Part shown: positions 12,888-23,239 of the stretch, piece after piece
How the letters are laid out: every line of letters starts with the position of its first letter
Numbering within the stretch: position 1 is the first letter of the stretch
From: Raineyella fluvialis
Lineage (GTDB): Bacteria > Actinomycetota > Actinomycetes > Propionibacteriales > Propionibacteriaceae
Reading direction: 5' to 3'
Length of the DNA: 64,000 nucleotides
NCBI RefSeq assembly: GCF_009646095.1
Contig: NZ_CP045725.1
Span: 2,604,001-2,668,000 of the forward strand
Made by a program: the position numbers and the translations under genes
Notes under the pieces: model-generated
Seen by the model: the letters and a program-made list of their open reading frames with translations, nothing else
Database searches by the model: none
What the model was told of the DNA's origin: nothing

Positions 12888-13684
12888 TCAGTAGGCCTTC
12901 GGCTGGTCGGAGGTGTCGGGCGCCTTGTCACCGAGGATGTGGCTGACCTGGGCCCGGCCCCGGTCAGCAGCAGGCCGGAGTCGCTGCTGGGGTTGACCAT
13001 GTCGGCGCCCTCGTCAGCCCAGTACTTCGCCTCGTCCTCGTCGGCGCAGTAGATCGCCATCTTCAGGCCGTGCTCGTGGCTGCGGTCGAGGATGGTGTGG
13101 ACCATGTCGACGATCTGCTGGGGCATCGTGCCGCCGGCCTTGAGGCCGACGCTGAGGGCCAGGTCGTTGGGTCCGACGAAGACACCGTAGAGGCCGGGGG
13201 TGTCCATGATGGCGTCCATGTTCTCGAAGCCCTGCGCGGACTCGATCTGCGGCCAGACCTGGATCACCTGGTCCGCTTCCTGGAAGTAGCTCGGCCCGGC
13301 GTAAAGGGTGCCGCGGGTCGGGCCGAGGGAACGGGTCCCCAGCGGCGGGTAGTAACAGGCCCGGGCCACTGTCTCGGCCTGCTCAGCGGTGGAGACGTCC
13401 GGGACGATGACGCCGTACGCTCCGGCGTCGAGCAGCCACCCGATCTCGCGGGGGTCCTGGCTGGGGGAGCGGACGAACGGACTGGCGTGTCCGGCGCAGA
13501 CGGCCTGGAGCATCGGCATGATGGCGTCCCGGCCGAACATGCCGTGCTGGGCATCGATCGTCACCGAGTCGAAACCGGCGTACGAGAGGATCTCCGCGAC
13601 GTACGTCGACTCCATCGTCACCCAGGCGTTCACCGCCGTACGTCCTGACGTGATGGCGTCGTCGACCCGGTTCGTACGGAGCAT
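12888..13684 (-). CDS. HpcH/HpaI-family class II aldolase (frameshifted near its C-terminus)
   Basis: The family cleaves 4-hydroxy-2-oxo acids to pyruvate and an aldehyde using a divalent metal in a TIM barrel. Diagnostic segments are TIDAQHGMFGRD near residue 42 (substrate-phosphate and metal side) and the metal site QIESAQGFENMD followed by YGVFVGPNDLA. As read, the frame runs on to 12818 with an Arg/Pro/Thr-rich end. Adding one base in the GC run at 12953-12961 restores a tail RAQVSHILGDK ending at 12888, 265 residues in all, which fits the family. The actual substrate is not determinable. It stands alone, antisense between whiA and gap. Confidence 0.82.
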
Positions 13685-13873
13685 CGGTGGTCCTCTCGAT
13701 CCGCGGGGAACCGCGGCCTTCGCGAGCCCCTCCCAGGACCGGCGGCTGAGCGGCCCCGCGATATCTTACCGCTTGTCGGAGTGGGGTACCCCGCCTGCGA
13801 GTCCGGTGGGAGGCCTTATTAGGCTTAGTCATGTCCGTCAGGGTGGACGGGCTCACCCCTCATCCACCAGTAG

Positions 13874-14896
<1,023 letters not shown>

Positions 14897-14929
14897 TCTG
14901 ATTCGGTCCCCGGCCGACAGTGCACACCG

Positions 14930-14960
14930 CAACGGGGTTGGCCACCGGCCAACCCCGTTG
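14930..14960 (+). terminator. terminator hairpin after gap
   Basis: Perfect 14-bp arms (CAACGGGGTTGGCC and its complement) with a 3-base loop lie 34 bp after the gap stop and 87 bp before pgk. This would let gap be expressed above pgk-tpiA. Confidence 0.75.
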
Positions 14961-15047
14961 TTGCACGTCCACCCCGGCCGTATGCCCGTCCGTCGTCACG
15001 CGCGCGGGAACCACAGCAGCTCCCCACATTCCTGAGGAAGGTTCGAA

Positions 15048-16244
15048 GTGAAGTCAATCGAAGATCTGGGTGATCTCCAGGGCAAGCGGGTCGTCATCCG
15101 CTGCGACCTGAACGTGCCCCTGGACGGTGACACCATCACCGATGACGGCCGCATCCGTGCATCCCTGCCCACCCTCAACGCGCTGCGCGAGGCCGGCGCC
15201 AAGGTCGTCGTGCTGGCTCACCTCGGCCGCCCCAAGGGTCAGGTGAACCCCAAGTACTCCCTCGCTCCCGCCGCCAAGCGGATGGCCGAGCTGCTCGGCG
15301 TCGAGGTGAAGCTGGCCGAGGACGTCGTCGGCCCCTCCGCCCAGGCCCTCGTCGACGGCATGTCCGCCGGTGACGTGGTCATGCTGGAGAACGTCCGCTA
15401 CGAGCCGGGCGAGGAGTCCAAGGACGAGGCCGAGCGCCAGGCGCTGGCCGAGAAGTACGCCGCTTTCGGTGACGTCTTCGTGTCCGACGGCTTCGGTGTC
15501 GTCCACCGCAAGCAGGCCTCGGTCTACGACCTCGCCAAGAAGCTCCCGAACGCCGCCGGCAAGCTGGTCAAGGCTGAGATCGACGTCCTCAAGCAGCTCA
15601 CCGAGGAGCCGGCCCGTCCGTACGTCGTCGTCCTCGGCGGCGCCAAGGTCGCGGACAAGCTCGCCGTGATCGACAACCTGCTCAAGACCGCCGACACCCT
15701 GGTGATCGGCGGCGGCATGGCCTACACGTTCCTCAAGGCCAAGGGCTACGAGGTCGGCACCTCCCTCCTCGACGAGGAGAAGGTCGAGGTCTGCAAGCAG
15801 TACCTGGAGCAGGCCACCGCCGCGGGCAAGCAGATCCTGCTGCCCGTCGACACCGTCGTCTCCCCGGCGTTCCCCTCGGGTGAGGGACCGTTCGAGTCCA
15901 CCGTGATCGACTCCGACAAGCTCCCCGCGGACCAGATGGGCCTCGACATCGGCCCGAAGACGGCGGAGCTCTTCGCCGAGGCCGTCAAGGGCGCCAAGAC
16001 CGTGTTCTGGAACGGCCCGATGGGCGTCTTCGAGGTCGCCGACTTCTCCAAGGGCACCAAGGCCGTCGCGCAGGCGCTGACCGAGGTCGACGGGCTGTCC
16101 GTCGTCGGTGGCGGCGACTCCGCGGCCGCCGTGCGTGAGCTCGGCTTCAGCGACGACCAGTTCGGCCACATCTCCACCGGCGGTGGCGCCTCGCTGGAGT
16201 ACCTCGAGGGCAAGACCCTGCCGGGTCTCGACGTCCTCGGCTGA
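15048..16244 (+). CDS. pgk: phosphoglycerate kinase
   Basis: The enzyme transfers phosphate from 1,3-bisphosphoglycerate to ADP. The N-domain signature [13 protein letters not shown] is at residues 14-26, LAHLGRPKG near 59, and the C-domain nucleotide loop GGGDSAAAV near 353. The 398-residue length is usual. The GTG start follows GAGGAAGG at good spacing. tpiA begins 15 bp after its stop, so the two form one unit. Confidence 0.98.
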   Translation: MKSIEDLGDLQGKRVVIRCDLNVPLDGDTITDDGRIRASLPTLNALREAGAKVVVLAHLGRPKGQVNPKYSLAPAAKRMAELLGVEVKLAEDVVGPSAQALVDGMSAGDVVMLENVRYEPGEESKDEAERQALAEKYAAFGDVFVSDGFGVVHRKQASVYDLAKKLPNAAGKLVKAEIDVLKQLTEEPARPYVVVLGGAKVADKLAVIDNLLKTADTLVIGGGMAYTFLKAKGYEVGTSLLDEEKVEVCKQYLEQATAAGKQILLPVDTVVSPAFPSGEGPFESTVIDSDKLPADQMGLDIGPKTAELFAEAVKGAKTVFWNGPMGVFEVADFSKGTKAVAQALTEVDGLSVVGGGDSAAAVRELGFSDDQFGHISTGGGASLEYLEGKTLPGLDVLG

Positions 16245-16259
16245 GAAAGGAACCACACC

Positions 16260-17038
16260 ATGGCAGCACGCAAGCCCCTGATGGCGGGCAACTGGAAGAT
16301 GAACCTGGACCACTTCGAGGCCACCGCCTTGGTCCAGAAGCTCGCCTGGGCCCTCGCCGACGCGAACTACGACCCCCAGCAGGCGGAGGCCGTCGTCCTG
16401 ACGCCCTTCACCGACATCCGTTCCGTGCAGACCCTGATCGAGTCGGACAAGCTCCCGCTCGGCTTCGGTGCGCAGGACGTCTCCGAGCACGACTCGGGCG
16501 CCTACACCGGTGAGGTGTCCGCGACGATGCTGAAGAAGCTCGACTGCACGTACGTGGCCGTCGGCCACTCCGAGCGCCGTCAGTACCACGCGGAGACCGA
16601 CGAGATCGTCAACACCAAGTCCCGCAAGGCTCTCGAGGCCGGCATCACGCCGATCGTCTGCGTGGGTGAGGGTCTGGACATCCGCAAGGAGGGGCGCCAC
16701 GTCCCCTACACGGTTGCCCAGGTCGAGGGTGCCTTCGCCGGCTGGACCGCCGACGAGGTCGCCAAGGTCGTCATCGCGTACGAGCCCGTCTGGGCCATCG
16801 GCACCGGTGAGGTCGCCACCCCGAGGACGCACAGGAGGTGTGTGCGGCCATCCGCGCCAGCCTGGCTTCGTCCTTCGGGGCCGATGTCGCCGACGCCGTC
16901 CGCGTGCTCTACGGCGGCTCGGTGAAGGCAGGCAACGTCAAGGAGATCATGGCCCAGGCCGACGTCGACGGGGCTCTCGTAGGCGGCGCCAGCCTCAAGG
17001 TCGACGACTTCGTGCCGATCGTCACCTTCTACGCCTGA
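16260..17038 (+). CDS. tpiA: triosephosphate isomerase (frameshifted as read at 16819-16822)
   Basis: The enzyme interconverts dihydroxyacetone phosphate and glyceraldehyde 3-phosphate. Visible are the N-terminal substrate Lys in GNWKMN (residues 9-14), the catalytic His in GHSERR near 101, and the catalytic Glu in [12 protein letters not shown] near 174. The frame breaks at a run of four C at 16819-16822; five C restore EVATPEDAQEV and lead to YGGSVKAGN and a normal end, 259 residues in total. Because this central enzyme is expected to be intact, a consensus error is the simplest reading. AAAGGA precedes the ATG. Confidence 0.95.
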
Positions 17039-17061
17039 GCAATCGGCCTGATCCGACGTAG

Positions 17062-17088
17062 GCCCGGGGCCGTGACTGGCCCTCGGGC
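17062..17088 (+). terminator. probable terminator after tpiA
   Basis: Imperfect inverted repeat GCCCGGGGCC / GGCCCTCGGGC around a 6-base loop, 23 bp after tpiA. Confidence 0.45.
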
Positions 17089-17100
17089 GCGTCAGGTCTT

Positions 17101-17176
17101 TCGGCTCGTCGGCTCGTCGGCTCGTCGGCCCATCGGCTCGTCGGCCTGTCGGCCTGTCGGCCCATCGGCCTGTCGG
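17101..17176. repeat. 8-bp tandem repeat array, nine and a half units
   Basis: Nine consecutive 8-mers of the form TCGGCYYR are followed by a final TCGG. Variants are TCGGCTCG, TCGGCCTG and TCGGCCCA in a patterned order. The array lies in the gene-free stretch of about 370 bp between tpiA and the AbiEi-like gene, which also holds a terminator-like hairpin and one copy of a dispersed repeat. Confidence 0.8.
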
Positions 17177-17237
17177 GTCCGAGGCGGGTGCCCGGTTCTC
17201 CGGGTGCCCGCCTTCGTCGTATCGGCGGGAGTGGACA

Positions 17238-17305
17238 GACACATTTGCTCAGCTCTGCATTTCGCCCGTGCAAAAGTGCGGGTCATTCAGCAACTTTGCA
17301 CGGGC
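17238..17305. repeat. 68-bp direct repeat, left copy, with internal inverted repeat
   Basis: This copy matches 18360-18427 at 56 of 68 positions by eye, in the same orientation. It contains an 11-bp inverted repeat, GCCCGTGCAAA at 17264-17274 and its complement at 17295-17305, able to form a hairpin with a 20-base loop. The pair brackets one gene. Confidence 0.8.
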
Positions 17306-17407
17306 AGGGGCGCTCAGTGTCCACACCCGTCTGACGCGGGAGGGCCCGGCTCCACACACTGGCGCCACAGCGGCCCACCCCGTACCGCCGCGTCTCACGC
17401 TCATCGC

Positions 17408-18343
17408 ATGAAACGACCGGCTCAACCCTCATCGGCGCTCACCGACATCATCCGCAGCCAGAACGGCGTCATCACTGTCCGGCAAGCCCTCGACGAGGGA
17501 TTCCCGTACGCCTCCATCCGTCGTCACGTCCGGTCCGGCACCTGGCAGCGCATGGCACCGGGGATCCTGCTGACGGGCCAGGGCGAACCCACCCTGGAGC
17601 AGCTCTGCACCGTCGGCGTGATCCGAGGTGGCCCGGGCGCCGCCATCGGTGGCCCTGCCGGCGCGAAACTCTGCGGCCTCAGGCCGACGGGCGAATTGCC
17701 GACAACGATCGACGTCTGGGTACCCGAAGGGTGCAACCGACGCCCGACGGGTAGATGGCGGTTCCATGAGGACGGCCAAGGGAGGCTCGCCGGCGTCTCC
17801 GGACGGCCACCCGTCGTTCCCGTTGAACACCTGGTCTGTGACCTGACCGTGGATCTCAGCGAAACAGAGATCGTCGCCCTCGTGACCAGCTGCCTGAGTC
17901 AGCGCCTGACGGACGAACGTACGCTTCTCGCGGTGGTGGAACGCCGGCCGCGGTTGGCCGGGCGGAGGTTCCTCCTCGACCTTCTCCGCGAGAGTGGGGG
18001 GCTCGACAGCGTCCTCGAGTACCGGTTCGATGACCGGGTGCTCAAACCCCATGATCTGCCCGTGGGGGTACGGCAGGCGGCCCGTTCCGGCTTCTTCCAC
18101 GACCTCCTGTACGAGGCATTCGCGCTCATCGTCGAGCTCGACGGGCGGCTGGGGCACACCGGGGCAGGGAAGTTCCGCGACTTCCGCCGTGACAATGTCG
18201 GTGCGGTGAACGGCTGGGTGACCTTGCGGTACGGATGGGACGACGTCATGTCGCGGCCATGCGCTGTGGCTGGCGAACTCGCCACCGTGCTCCGACGCCA
18301 GGGCTGGGAGGGCCGTCGAGGATGCTGTCCCCGCTGCCGATAA
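17408..18343 (+). CDS. AbiEi/DUF559-type protein (type IV antitoxin-like N-domain, PD-(D/E)XK-like C-domain)
   Basis: The 311-residue protein has an N-terminal winged-helix-like part (IIRSQNGVITVRQALDEG at residues 12-29) of the kind found in AbiEi antitoxin-like proteins. Its C-terminal part, with IVELDGRLGH, then DFRRDN and VTLRYGWDDV, resembles the Vsr/DUF559 nuclease fold common in actinobacterial proteins of this architecture. No AbiEii-type nucleotidyltransferase toxin is adjacent, so it is not a full AbiE pair. It separates tpiA from secG, which usually lie together, and is bracketed by 68-bp direct repeats. Codon use is less biased than in the neighbouring glycolysis genes, which fits later acquisition. 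Function is unproven. Confidence 0.68.
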   Translation: MKRPAQPSSALTDIIRSQNGVITVRQALDEGFPYASIRRHVRSGTWQRMAPGILLTGQGEPTLEQLCTVGVIRGGPGAAIGGPAGAKLCGLRPTGELPTTIDVWVPEGCNRRPTGRWRFHEDGQGRLAGVSGRPPVVPVEHLVCDLTVDLSETEIVALVTSCLSQRLTDERTLLAVVERRPRLAGRRFLLDLLRESGGLDSVLEYRFDDRVLKPHDLPVGVRQAARSGFFHDLLYEAFALIVELDGRLGHTGAGKFRDFRRDNVGAVNGWVTLRYGWDDVMSRPCAVAGELATVLRRQGWEGRRGCCPRCR

Positions 18344-18359
18344 GTTCCAGGTGCACTCG

Positions 18360-18427
18360 GACACAATTGGACTGCTCTACGTTTCGCCCGTGCAAAGGTG
18401 CGCGTCATTAAGCAGTTTTGCACGGCC
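18360..18427. repeat. 68-bp direct repeat, right copy, with internal inverted repeat
   Basis: Right-hand copy of the repeat at 17238-17305, starting 17 bp after the AbiEi-like gene. The inverted repeat is kept, with one mismatch at its base (GCCCGTGCAAA at 18386-18396, TTTGCACGGCC at 18417-18427). Confidence 0.8.
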
Positions 18428-18577
18428 AACCACCCATGGGGGGTCGGCCAACCACCCAACGGGAGTCGGCCGGGTGCCGGGCGGGAGTCGGGAACACCCG
18501 CCGACCCCGACGAATGTCATCGTCCGTCGGGACCGCCGTTTTCTGGCCGGACCACCGGCTGGGTTAGGGTATTCGCT

Positions 18578-18829
18578 ATGTGGTGGCCCATCCTGACGCT
18601 CTCCATCGTGCTCGTGATCCTGAGCGTGATCCTCACCGGGTTCATTCTCCTTCACAAGAACCGCGGTGGCGGATTGTCGGACCTCTTCGGCGGAGGTATG
18701 TCCTCGTCGATGGGTGGTTCGTCGATGGCCGAACGCAATCTCGACCGATTGACCCTCGTCATCGGCATCATCTGGCTGGCGTGCATCGTCGGTCTGCTGG
18801 TGCTCTACCGCACCCACCCGGGCGCGTGA
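18578..18829 (+). CDS. secG: preprotein translocase subunit SecG
   Basis: SecG is the small membrane subunit of the SecYEG channel. The 83-residue protein has two hydrophobic helices (about residues 4-23 and 53-76) joined by a Gly/Ser-rich loop holding HKNRGGGLSDLFGGG, the family signature. TAGGGT ends 7 bases before the ATG and could be the -10 element of a leaderless transcript. The ATG is the only start that gives a normal N-terminus. rbpA follows after 40 bp. Confidence 0.93.
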   Translation: MWWPILTLSIVLVILSVILTGFILLHKNRGGGLSDLFGGGMSSSMGGSSMAERNLDRLTLVIGIIWLACIVGLLVLYRTHPGA

Positions 18830-18869
18830 CGGGGCGCACGAAACACCATGGGACAGGGGAGTACATCAA

Positions 18870-19226
18870 GTGATCGGTGGTAGCGCGATCCGCGGCAGCC
18901 GTGTCGGGGCCGGACCCATGGGGGAGGCCGATCGAGGGGACACCGCACCGCGGCGGTACGTCTCCTACTTCTGCGCGAACGGGCACGAGACCCGCCCGGC
19001 GTTCGCCGCGGAGGCCGAGATCCCGGCGGAGTGGGACTGTCCCCGGTGCGGCCTGCCGTCCAACACCGATGAGCTGAACCCGCCGCCGCCGCCCCGGACG
19101 GCCGTCTACAAGACCCACCTGGCGTACGTCAAGGAGCGCCGCTCCGACGACGAGGCCAAGGAGATCCTCGCCGAGGCGCTGCAGTCGCTCCGCGCCCGAC
19201 GGGCCGCCGGCGAGGTCATCTACTGA
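18870..19226 (+). CDS. rbpA: RNA polymerase-binding protein RbpA
   Basis: RbpA is an actinobacterial factor that binds the principal sigma factor and RNA polymerase and stabilises open promoter complexes. The 118-residue protein has the expected order: an N-terminal tail with IRGSRVGAGPMGEA at residues 7-20, a zinc-ribbon-like core (Cys35 and the CPRC pair near 57-60), the basic linker, and the sigma-interacting domain with YKTHLAYVKERRSD. The GTG start is preceded by GGGGAG. A strong terminator follows 60 bp downstream. Confidence 0.96.
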   Translation: MIGGSAIRGSRVGAGPMGEADRGDTAPRRYVSYFCANGHETRPAFAAEAEIPAEWDCPRCGLPSNTDELNPPPPPRTAVYKTHLAYVKERRSDDEAKEILAEALQSLRARRAAGEVIY

Positions 19227-19286
19227 CAGGTAGCAGTCCCCTCGCGAAGCGCAACGGTAGCGCCCGGGACGCACTGATCGACTGTT

Positions 19287-19326
19287 CGAATCACCCCGAG
19301 GGTGTTGTCACCCTCGGGGTGATTCG
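19287..19326. terminator. bidirectional terminator between rbpA and opcA
   Basis: A perfect inverted repeat has 18-bp arms (CGAATCACCCCGAGGGTG and its complement) and a 4-base loop, placed between convergent genes. It should stop transcription both ways. Confidence 0.85.
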
Positions 19327-19408
19327 CGTCGCCTGGCTCTCGACGGCCTGACGGTTCGACGTCCGAGCCCGGTCTCGGCCTCCCGGCCCCGTCAGGCGGA
19401 CTGCCCCG

Positions 19409-20347
19409 TCAGGCGGACTCCCGCCGTCCCAGGTCGAGGGCACACTGGCCCTCCTGCCGGACCATTTCCGCCAGCACTTCGGCCAGGACGACGTCATCGT
19501 CCATCCGCCGCAGTTCCTCGGTGATCAGCTCGTCGACAGCGCGACGGCGCAGGGCCACCGTCCGCTCGGGCTGTCCCGGCATCCGGTAGACGGTCTCCTC
19601 GACGGCGGTGCGGACGATCTCGACCGTGCCGGCCGGGGTCGCCAGCCGGGCGGCAGTGATGCCTGGCCCTTCGGTCTGGATCACCTTCACGTCCACGCCC
19701 AGCCTCAGGCGCAGCCACGCGGCCAGCAGGCTGGCCGGGGCGTTGTCGGTGGCGGCCTCGACGGTGGCCGCCGTCACCGGCTGGCGCACCTGGTCGAGCC
19801 CCGCCGCGAGCAGCGCCCGCCAGGTGGTGGTCCGCGTCCACGCCAGGTCGGTGTCACCCGCGGAGTGGTAGTAGGCGCGGTGGATGATCGCCTGGGTGGG
19901 ATTCTCGGCTCCCAGCGCATCGGTGATCCGACGGTTCGCCAACTTGCCGATCCGGTCCGTCAGCAGGTCCTCGGGGGCCTCGTTCGGCCACCACACGACG
20001 ACCGGCAGATCGGGCACCAGCAGCGGGCGGAGCACCGACCCCGGATGCTCCACGGTGCGACCCCGCATGGTCAGCACCAGGACGTCACCGCGCGCCTCTG
20101 CCTCGGTGTGGATCTCCGCGTCCAGGCCGTCCTCCGCCTCCGGCTCGCGGACCACGATGAGGATCCGCGAAGGGTGCTCACGGTTCGCGGCCAGCGCCGC
20201 GCCATAGGCCTCCTGGTAGTCGTCCCGGTCGGTGGCGACGATGAACGTGTGCACCATGCCGGTGCCCACGTTGCCCAGCTCGTGGTGGTGGTCCAGGAGG
20301 GCGCGCGTCACCTTGCCGGCGGTGGTGTTCTTCATCTCGATGGTCAT
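19409..20347 (-). CDS. opcA: glucose-6-phosphate dehydrogenase assembly protein OpcA
   Basis: OpcA supports assembly or activity of Zwf in cyanobacteria and actinobacteria. The 312-residue protein has the family pattern: an N-terminal segment with TFIVATDR, the HPSRILIVV strand near 59, and the conserved PDLPVVVWWPNEAP near 112. The ATG at 20347 is preferred over a GTG one codon earlier. The gene begins 27 bp after the zwf stop and is surely co-transcribed with it. Confidence 0.94.
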   Translation of the reverse strand: MTIEMKNTTAGKVTRALLDHHHELGNVGTGMVHTFIVATDRDDYQEAYGAALAANREHPSRILIVVREPEAEDGLDAEIHTEAEARGDVLVLTMRGRTVEHPGSVLRPLLVPDLPVVVWWPNEAPEDLLTDRIGKLANRRITDALGAENPTQAIIHRAYYHSAGDTDLAWTRTTTWRALLAAGLDQVRQPVTAATVEAATDNAPASLLAAWLRLRLGVDVKVIQTEGPGITAARLATPAGTVEIVRTAVEETVYRMPGQPERTVALRRRAVDELITEELRRMDDDVVLAEVLAEMVRQEGQCALDLGRRESA

Positions 20348-20374
20348 CACGGACTCCTCGTCAGCAAGCGGTGG

Positions 20375-21940
20375 TCAGGGCCGGCGCCACGCGACGCCGT
20401 CGCGGGCCAGCATGTCGATAGCCGACTTGGGCCCCCAGGTGCCGGGACGGTACGGCTCCGGCTGGGTCTTCAGACCGGCCCAGTAGTCGAGGACCGGATC
20501 GAGGATGCGCCAGGACTCCTCGACCTCCTTGTTCCGCGGGAAGAGCGGCGGATCGCCGAGCAGCACGTCGATGATCAGGCGTTCGTACGCCTCCGGGCTG
20601 GACTCGGTGAAGGACGAGCCGTACTCGAAGTCCATGTTGACGTCACGCACCTCCATCTGCGTGCCCGGCACCTTCGCGCCGAACCGCAGGGTGACGCCCT
20701 CGTCGGGCTGGATCCGCAACACCAGGGCGTTCGCGCCCAGGGTGGCGGTGTCGTGCGCGTTGAACGGGACGTAGGGCAGCGGCTTGAACTGCAGCGCGAT
20801 CTCGGTCACCCGGGTCGGCATCCGCTTGCCGGTGCGCAGGTAGAACGGCACGCCCGCCCAGCGTCGGTTGTGCACGTCGACGCGGATGGCGGCGTACGTC
20901 TCGGTCGTGGAACCCGCGGGGATGCCGTCCTCCTCGAGGTAGCCCTTGACGAGTTCGCCGCCGGACCAGCCACCCTCGTAGATGCCGCGCGCGGTGTGTT
21001 GGTCGAAGCGGCGGGTGGCGCTGGTCGCCTCGAGCACCTTCTCCTTCTCGACGCGCAGCGCATCGGCGCCCATGCCGGTCGGCTCCTCCATCGCGGTGAG
21101 CGCGAAGAGCTGGAGCAGGTGGTTCTGGATGACGTCGCGGGCTGCCCCGACACCGTCGTAGTAGCCGGCCCGGCCACCGATGCCGATGTCCTCGGCCATG
21201 GTGATCTGCACGTGGGAGACGTAGTTGTTGTTCCACAGCGGCTCGAACATGGTGTTGGCGAAGCGGAGGGCCAGCAGGTTCTGCACGGTCTCCTTGCCGA
21301 GATAGTGGTCGATCCGGAAGACCTGCTCCTCGGTGAAGCCCGACGCCACCACACGCTCGAGCTGCTTGGCGCTGGCCAGGTCGTGGCCGAACGGCTTCTC
21401 GATCACCACCCGCTTCCAGGAGCCGTTCGACTCCTCGGCCAGGCCGTGCTCCTTGAGCTTGTTGATCACCACGTCGAAGAACTTGGGCGGCACCGAGAGG
21501 TAGAACGCGTGGTTACCACCGGTGCCCTGGGTGCGATCGAGGTCGTCGAGCGTCGCCTTGAGGCGGTCGAAGGCCTGGTCGTCGGTGAACTCCCCCTGGA
21601 CGAAGCGGATACCGGCGAGCAGCTGCTGCCAGACCTCTTCCCGGTACGGCGTGCGGGCGTGCTCGCGTACCGCCTCCCCGACCACCTGGGCGAAGTCCTG
21701 GTCCTCCCAGTCGCGCCGGGCGAAGCCGACGAATGCGAACCCCGGCGGTAGCAGGCCGCGGTTGGCCAGGTCGTAGACGGCGGGCATCAGCTTCTTGCGG
21801 GCCAGATCGCCGGTGACACCGAACATCACGAGGACCGAGGGTCCGGCGATGCGGGGGAGGCGCCGGTCGCGCGGGTCACGCAACGGGTTCGTGTACGGGG
21901 CCTCCTGCGGCGTGATCACCGCTGCGCTGTCCTGGGTCAT
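20375..21940 (-). CDS. zwf: glucose-6-phosphate 1-dehydrogenase
   Basis: The enzyme starts the oxidative pentose phosphate pathway by oxidising glucose 6-phosphate with NADP+. The 521-residue protein shows the nucleotide-binding FGVTGDLARKKL near residue 38, the substrate motif RIDHYLGKE near 208 with its active-site His, and EKPFGHD near 178. AAGGAGCAGA places the start at the ATG at 21940; an open frame upstream is not coding. The reading order is zwf then opcA. A terminator separates zwf from tal upstream, so it has its own promoter in the 118-bp gap. Confidence 0.97.
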   Translation of the reverse strand: MTQDSAAVITPQEAPYTNPLRDPRDRRLPRIAGPSVLVMFGVTGDLARKKLMPAVYDLANRGLLPPGFAFVGFARRDWEDQDFAQVVGEAVREHARTPYREEVWQQLLAGIRFVQGEFTDDQAFDRLKATLDDLDRTQGTGGNHAFYLSVPPKFFDVVINKLKEHGLAEESNGSWKRVVIEKPFGHDLASAKQLERVVASGFTEEQVFRIDHYLGKETVQNLLALRFANTMFEPLWNNNYVSHVQITMAEDIGIGGRAGYYDGVGAARDVIQNHLLQLFALTAMEEPTGMGADALRVEKEKVLEATSATRRFDQHTARGIYEGGWSGGELVKGYLEEDGIPAGSTTETYAAIRVDVHNRRWAGVPFYLRTGKRMPTRVTEIALQFKPLPYVPFNAHDTATLGANALVLRIQPDEGVTLRFGAKVPGTQMEVRDVNMDFEYGSSFTESSPEAYERLIIDVLLGDPPLFPRNKEVEESWRILDPVLDYWAGLKTQPEPYRPGTWGPKSAIDMLARDGVAWRRP

Positions 21941-22058
21941 TCTGCTCCTTACGTCGGAGGGTCGCTCCCACCGTACAGGTGATTCAGTATTCAACAACGT
22001 TCGGTTCCGCTGGATCTGCTCTCGGGCGGAGCGCCGGGTCGGTCTACCGCCGGGTACG

Positions 22059-22094
22059 CCACAGGGGCTGGCACCATCGTGCCAGCCCCTGTGG
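22059..22094 (-). terminator. terminator after tal
   Basis: Perfect inverted repeat with 16-bp arms (CCACAGGGGCTGGCAC and its complement) and a 4-base loop, 14 bp downstream of the tal stop and ahead of zwf. Confidence 0.85.
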
Positions 22095-22107
22095 TGTCGG
22101 GCGAGGG

Positions 22108-23211
22108 TCAGGCGTTGACGAGAGCGTTCTCCACGGTCTCGAGCAACTCCTTCCAGGAGGCGATGAACTTGTCCACGCCCTCCGTCTCGAGGACGCGGTA
22201 GACGTCGTCCATGTCCACGCCGGCGGCGGTCAGGTCGTCGAAGACCTGCTGGGACTCCGCGTAGTGACCGGTGATGGTGTCGGGCTGGGTCTCCCCGTGG
22301 TCGCCGAACGCCATCATGGTCTTCTCCGGCATCGTGTTCACCACGCCGTCGACGATCAGCTCGGCGACGTACATCGTGTCGGGGTAGGCCGGGTTCTTCA
22401 CCCCGGTCGAGGCCCACAGCGGCCGCTGCGGGTTGGCTCCCTGCGCGGCCAGGGCCTGCCAGCGGTCCGAGGCGATGGTCTGCTCGAACAGCTGGTACGC
22501 CAGCCGGGCGTTGGCCAGGCCGGCCTTGCCCTTGAGCGCGGCGGCGGCGTCGGTGCCGATGGCGTCGAGGCGCTTGTCGATCTCGCTGTCCACCCGGGAC
22601 ACGAAGAAGGACGCCACGGAGTGGATCTTCGACAGGTCCTTGCCCGCGGCGGCGGCCTGCTCCAGGCCGGTCAGGTACGCGTCGATGACCTGCTCGTAGC
22701 GGGTGACGGAGAAGATCAGGGTCACATTGACGCTGATCCCCTCAGCTGTGGCGGCCGTGATGGCCGGCAGGCCGGCGAGCGTGGCCGGGATCTTGATCAG
22801 GACGTTCTCCCGGTCGACCAGGTCGTGGAGCTCCTTGGCCTGGGTGATGGTCGCGTCGGTCTCGTTCGCCAGGCGCGGGTCGACCTCGATCGAGACGCGG
22901 CCGTCGAAGCCCTTCGAGGAGACGTACAGGTCGGTGAACAGGTCGCAGGCGTTACGGACGTCGTCGGTCGTGGCGACGCGGATGACGCCCTCGACGTCGT
23001 GGCCCGCGGTCTTCAGCGCGGAGACCTGGTCGGCGTAGTCGTCGCCCTTGGACATCGCGGCGGCGAAGATCGTCGGGTTGCTGGTCACCCCGCGCACAGA
23101 GTAGTTGTCGATCAGGTCCTTGAGGTTGCCCGACGTCAGCCGGGCGCGGGACAGGTCGTCGAGCCAGATGGACACCCCGGCGTCAGCCAGGGACTTCAGT
23201 CGTTCGTTCAT
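22108..23211 (-). CDS. tal: transaldolase
   Basis: The enzyme moves a dihydroxyacetone unit between sugar phosphates in the non-oxidative pentose phosphate pathway. The 367-residue length fits the actinobacterial tal class. Key segments are [10 protein letters not shown] near residue 35, the Schiff-base Lys in NVLIKIPAT near 138, and SVNVTLIFS near 165. The ATG at 23211 is preceded by AAGGAAGA; the open frame upstream is not coding. It follows tkt by 28 bp, forming one operon with it. Confidence 0.96.
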   Translation of the reverse strand: MNERLKSLADAGVSIWLDDLSRARLTSGNLKDLIDNYSVRGVTSNPTIFAAAMSKGDDYADQVSALKTAGHDVEGVIRVATTDDVRNACDLFTDLYVSSKGFDGRVSIEVDPRLANETDATITQAKELHDLVDRENVLIKIPATLAGLPAITAATAEGISVNVTLIFSVTRYEQVIDAYLTGLEQAAAAGKDLSKIHSVASFFVSRVDSEIDKRLDAIGTDAAAALKGKAGLANARLAYQLFEQTIASDRWQALAAQGANPQRPLWASTGVKNPAYPDTMYVAELIVDGVVNTMPEKTMMAFGDHGETQPDTITGHYAESQQVFDDLTAAGVDMDDVYRVLETEGVDKFIASWKELLETVENALVNA

Positions 23212-23239
23212 GGTCTTCCTTCGTGATGGAGTCGTGGGC

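Noticed and set aside
17092-17286. Minus-strand frame starting MTRTFARAK inside the left 68-bp repeat, with a similar one at the right repeat
   Set aside because: The similarity follows from the shared repeat only; the frames diverge outside it and lack coding character.
17408-18343. A complete AbiE toxin-antitoxin pair
   Set aside because: No nucleotidyltransferase toxin gene is adjacent; the next gene is secG.
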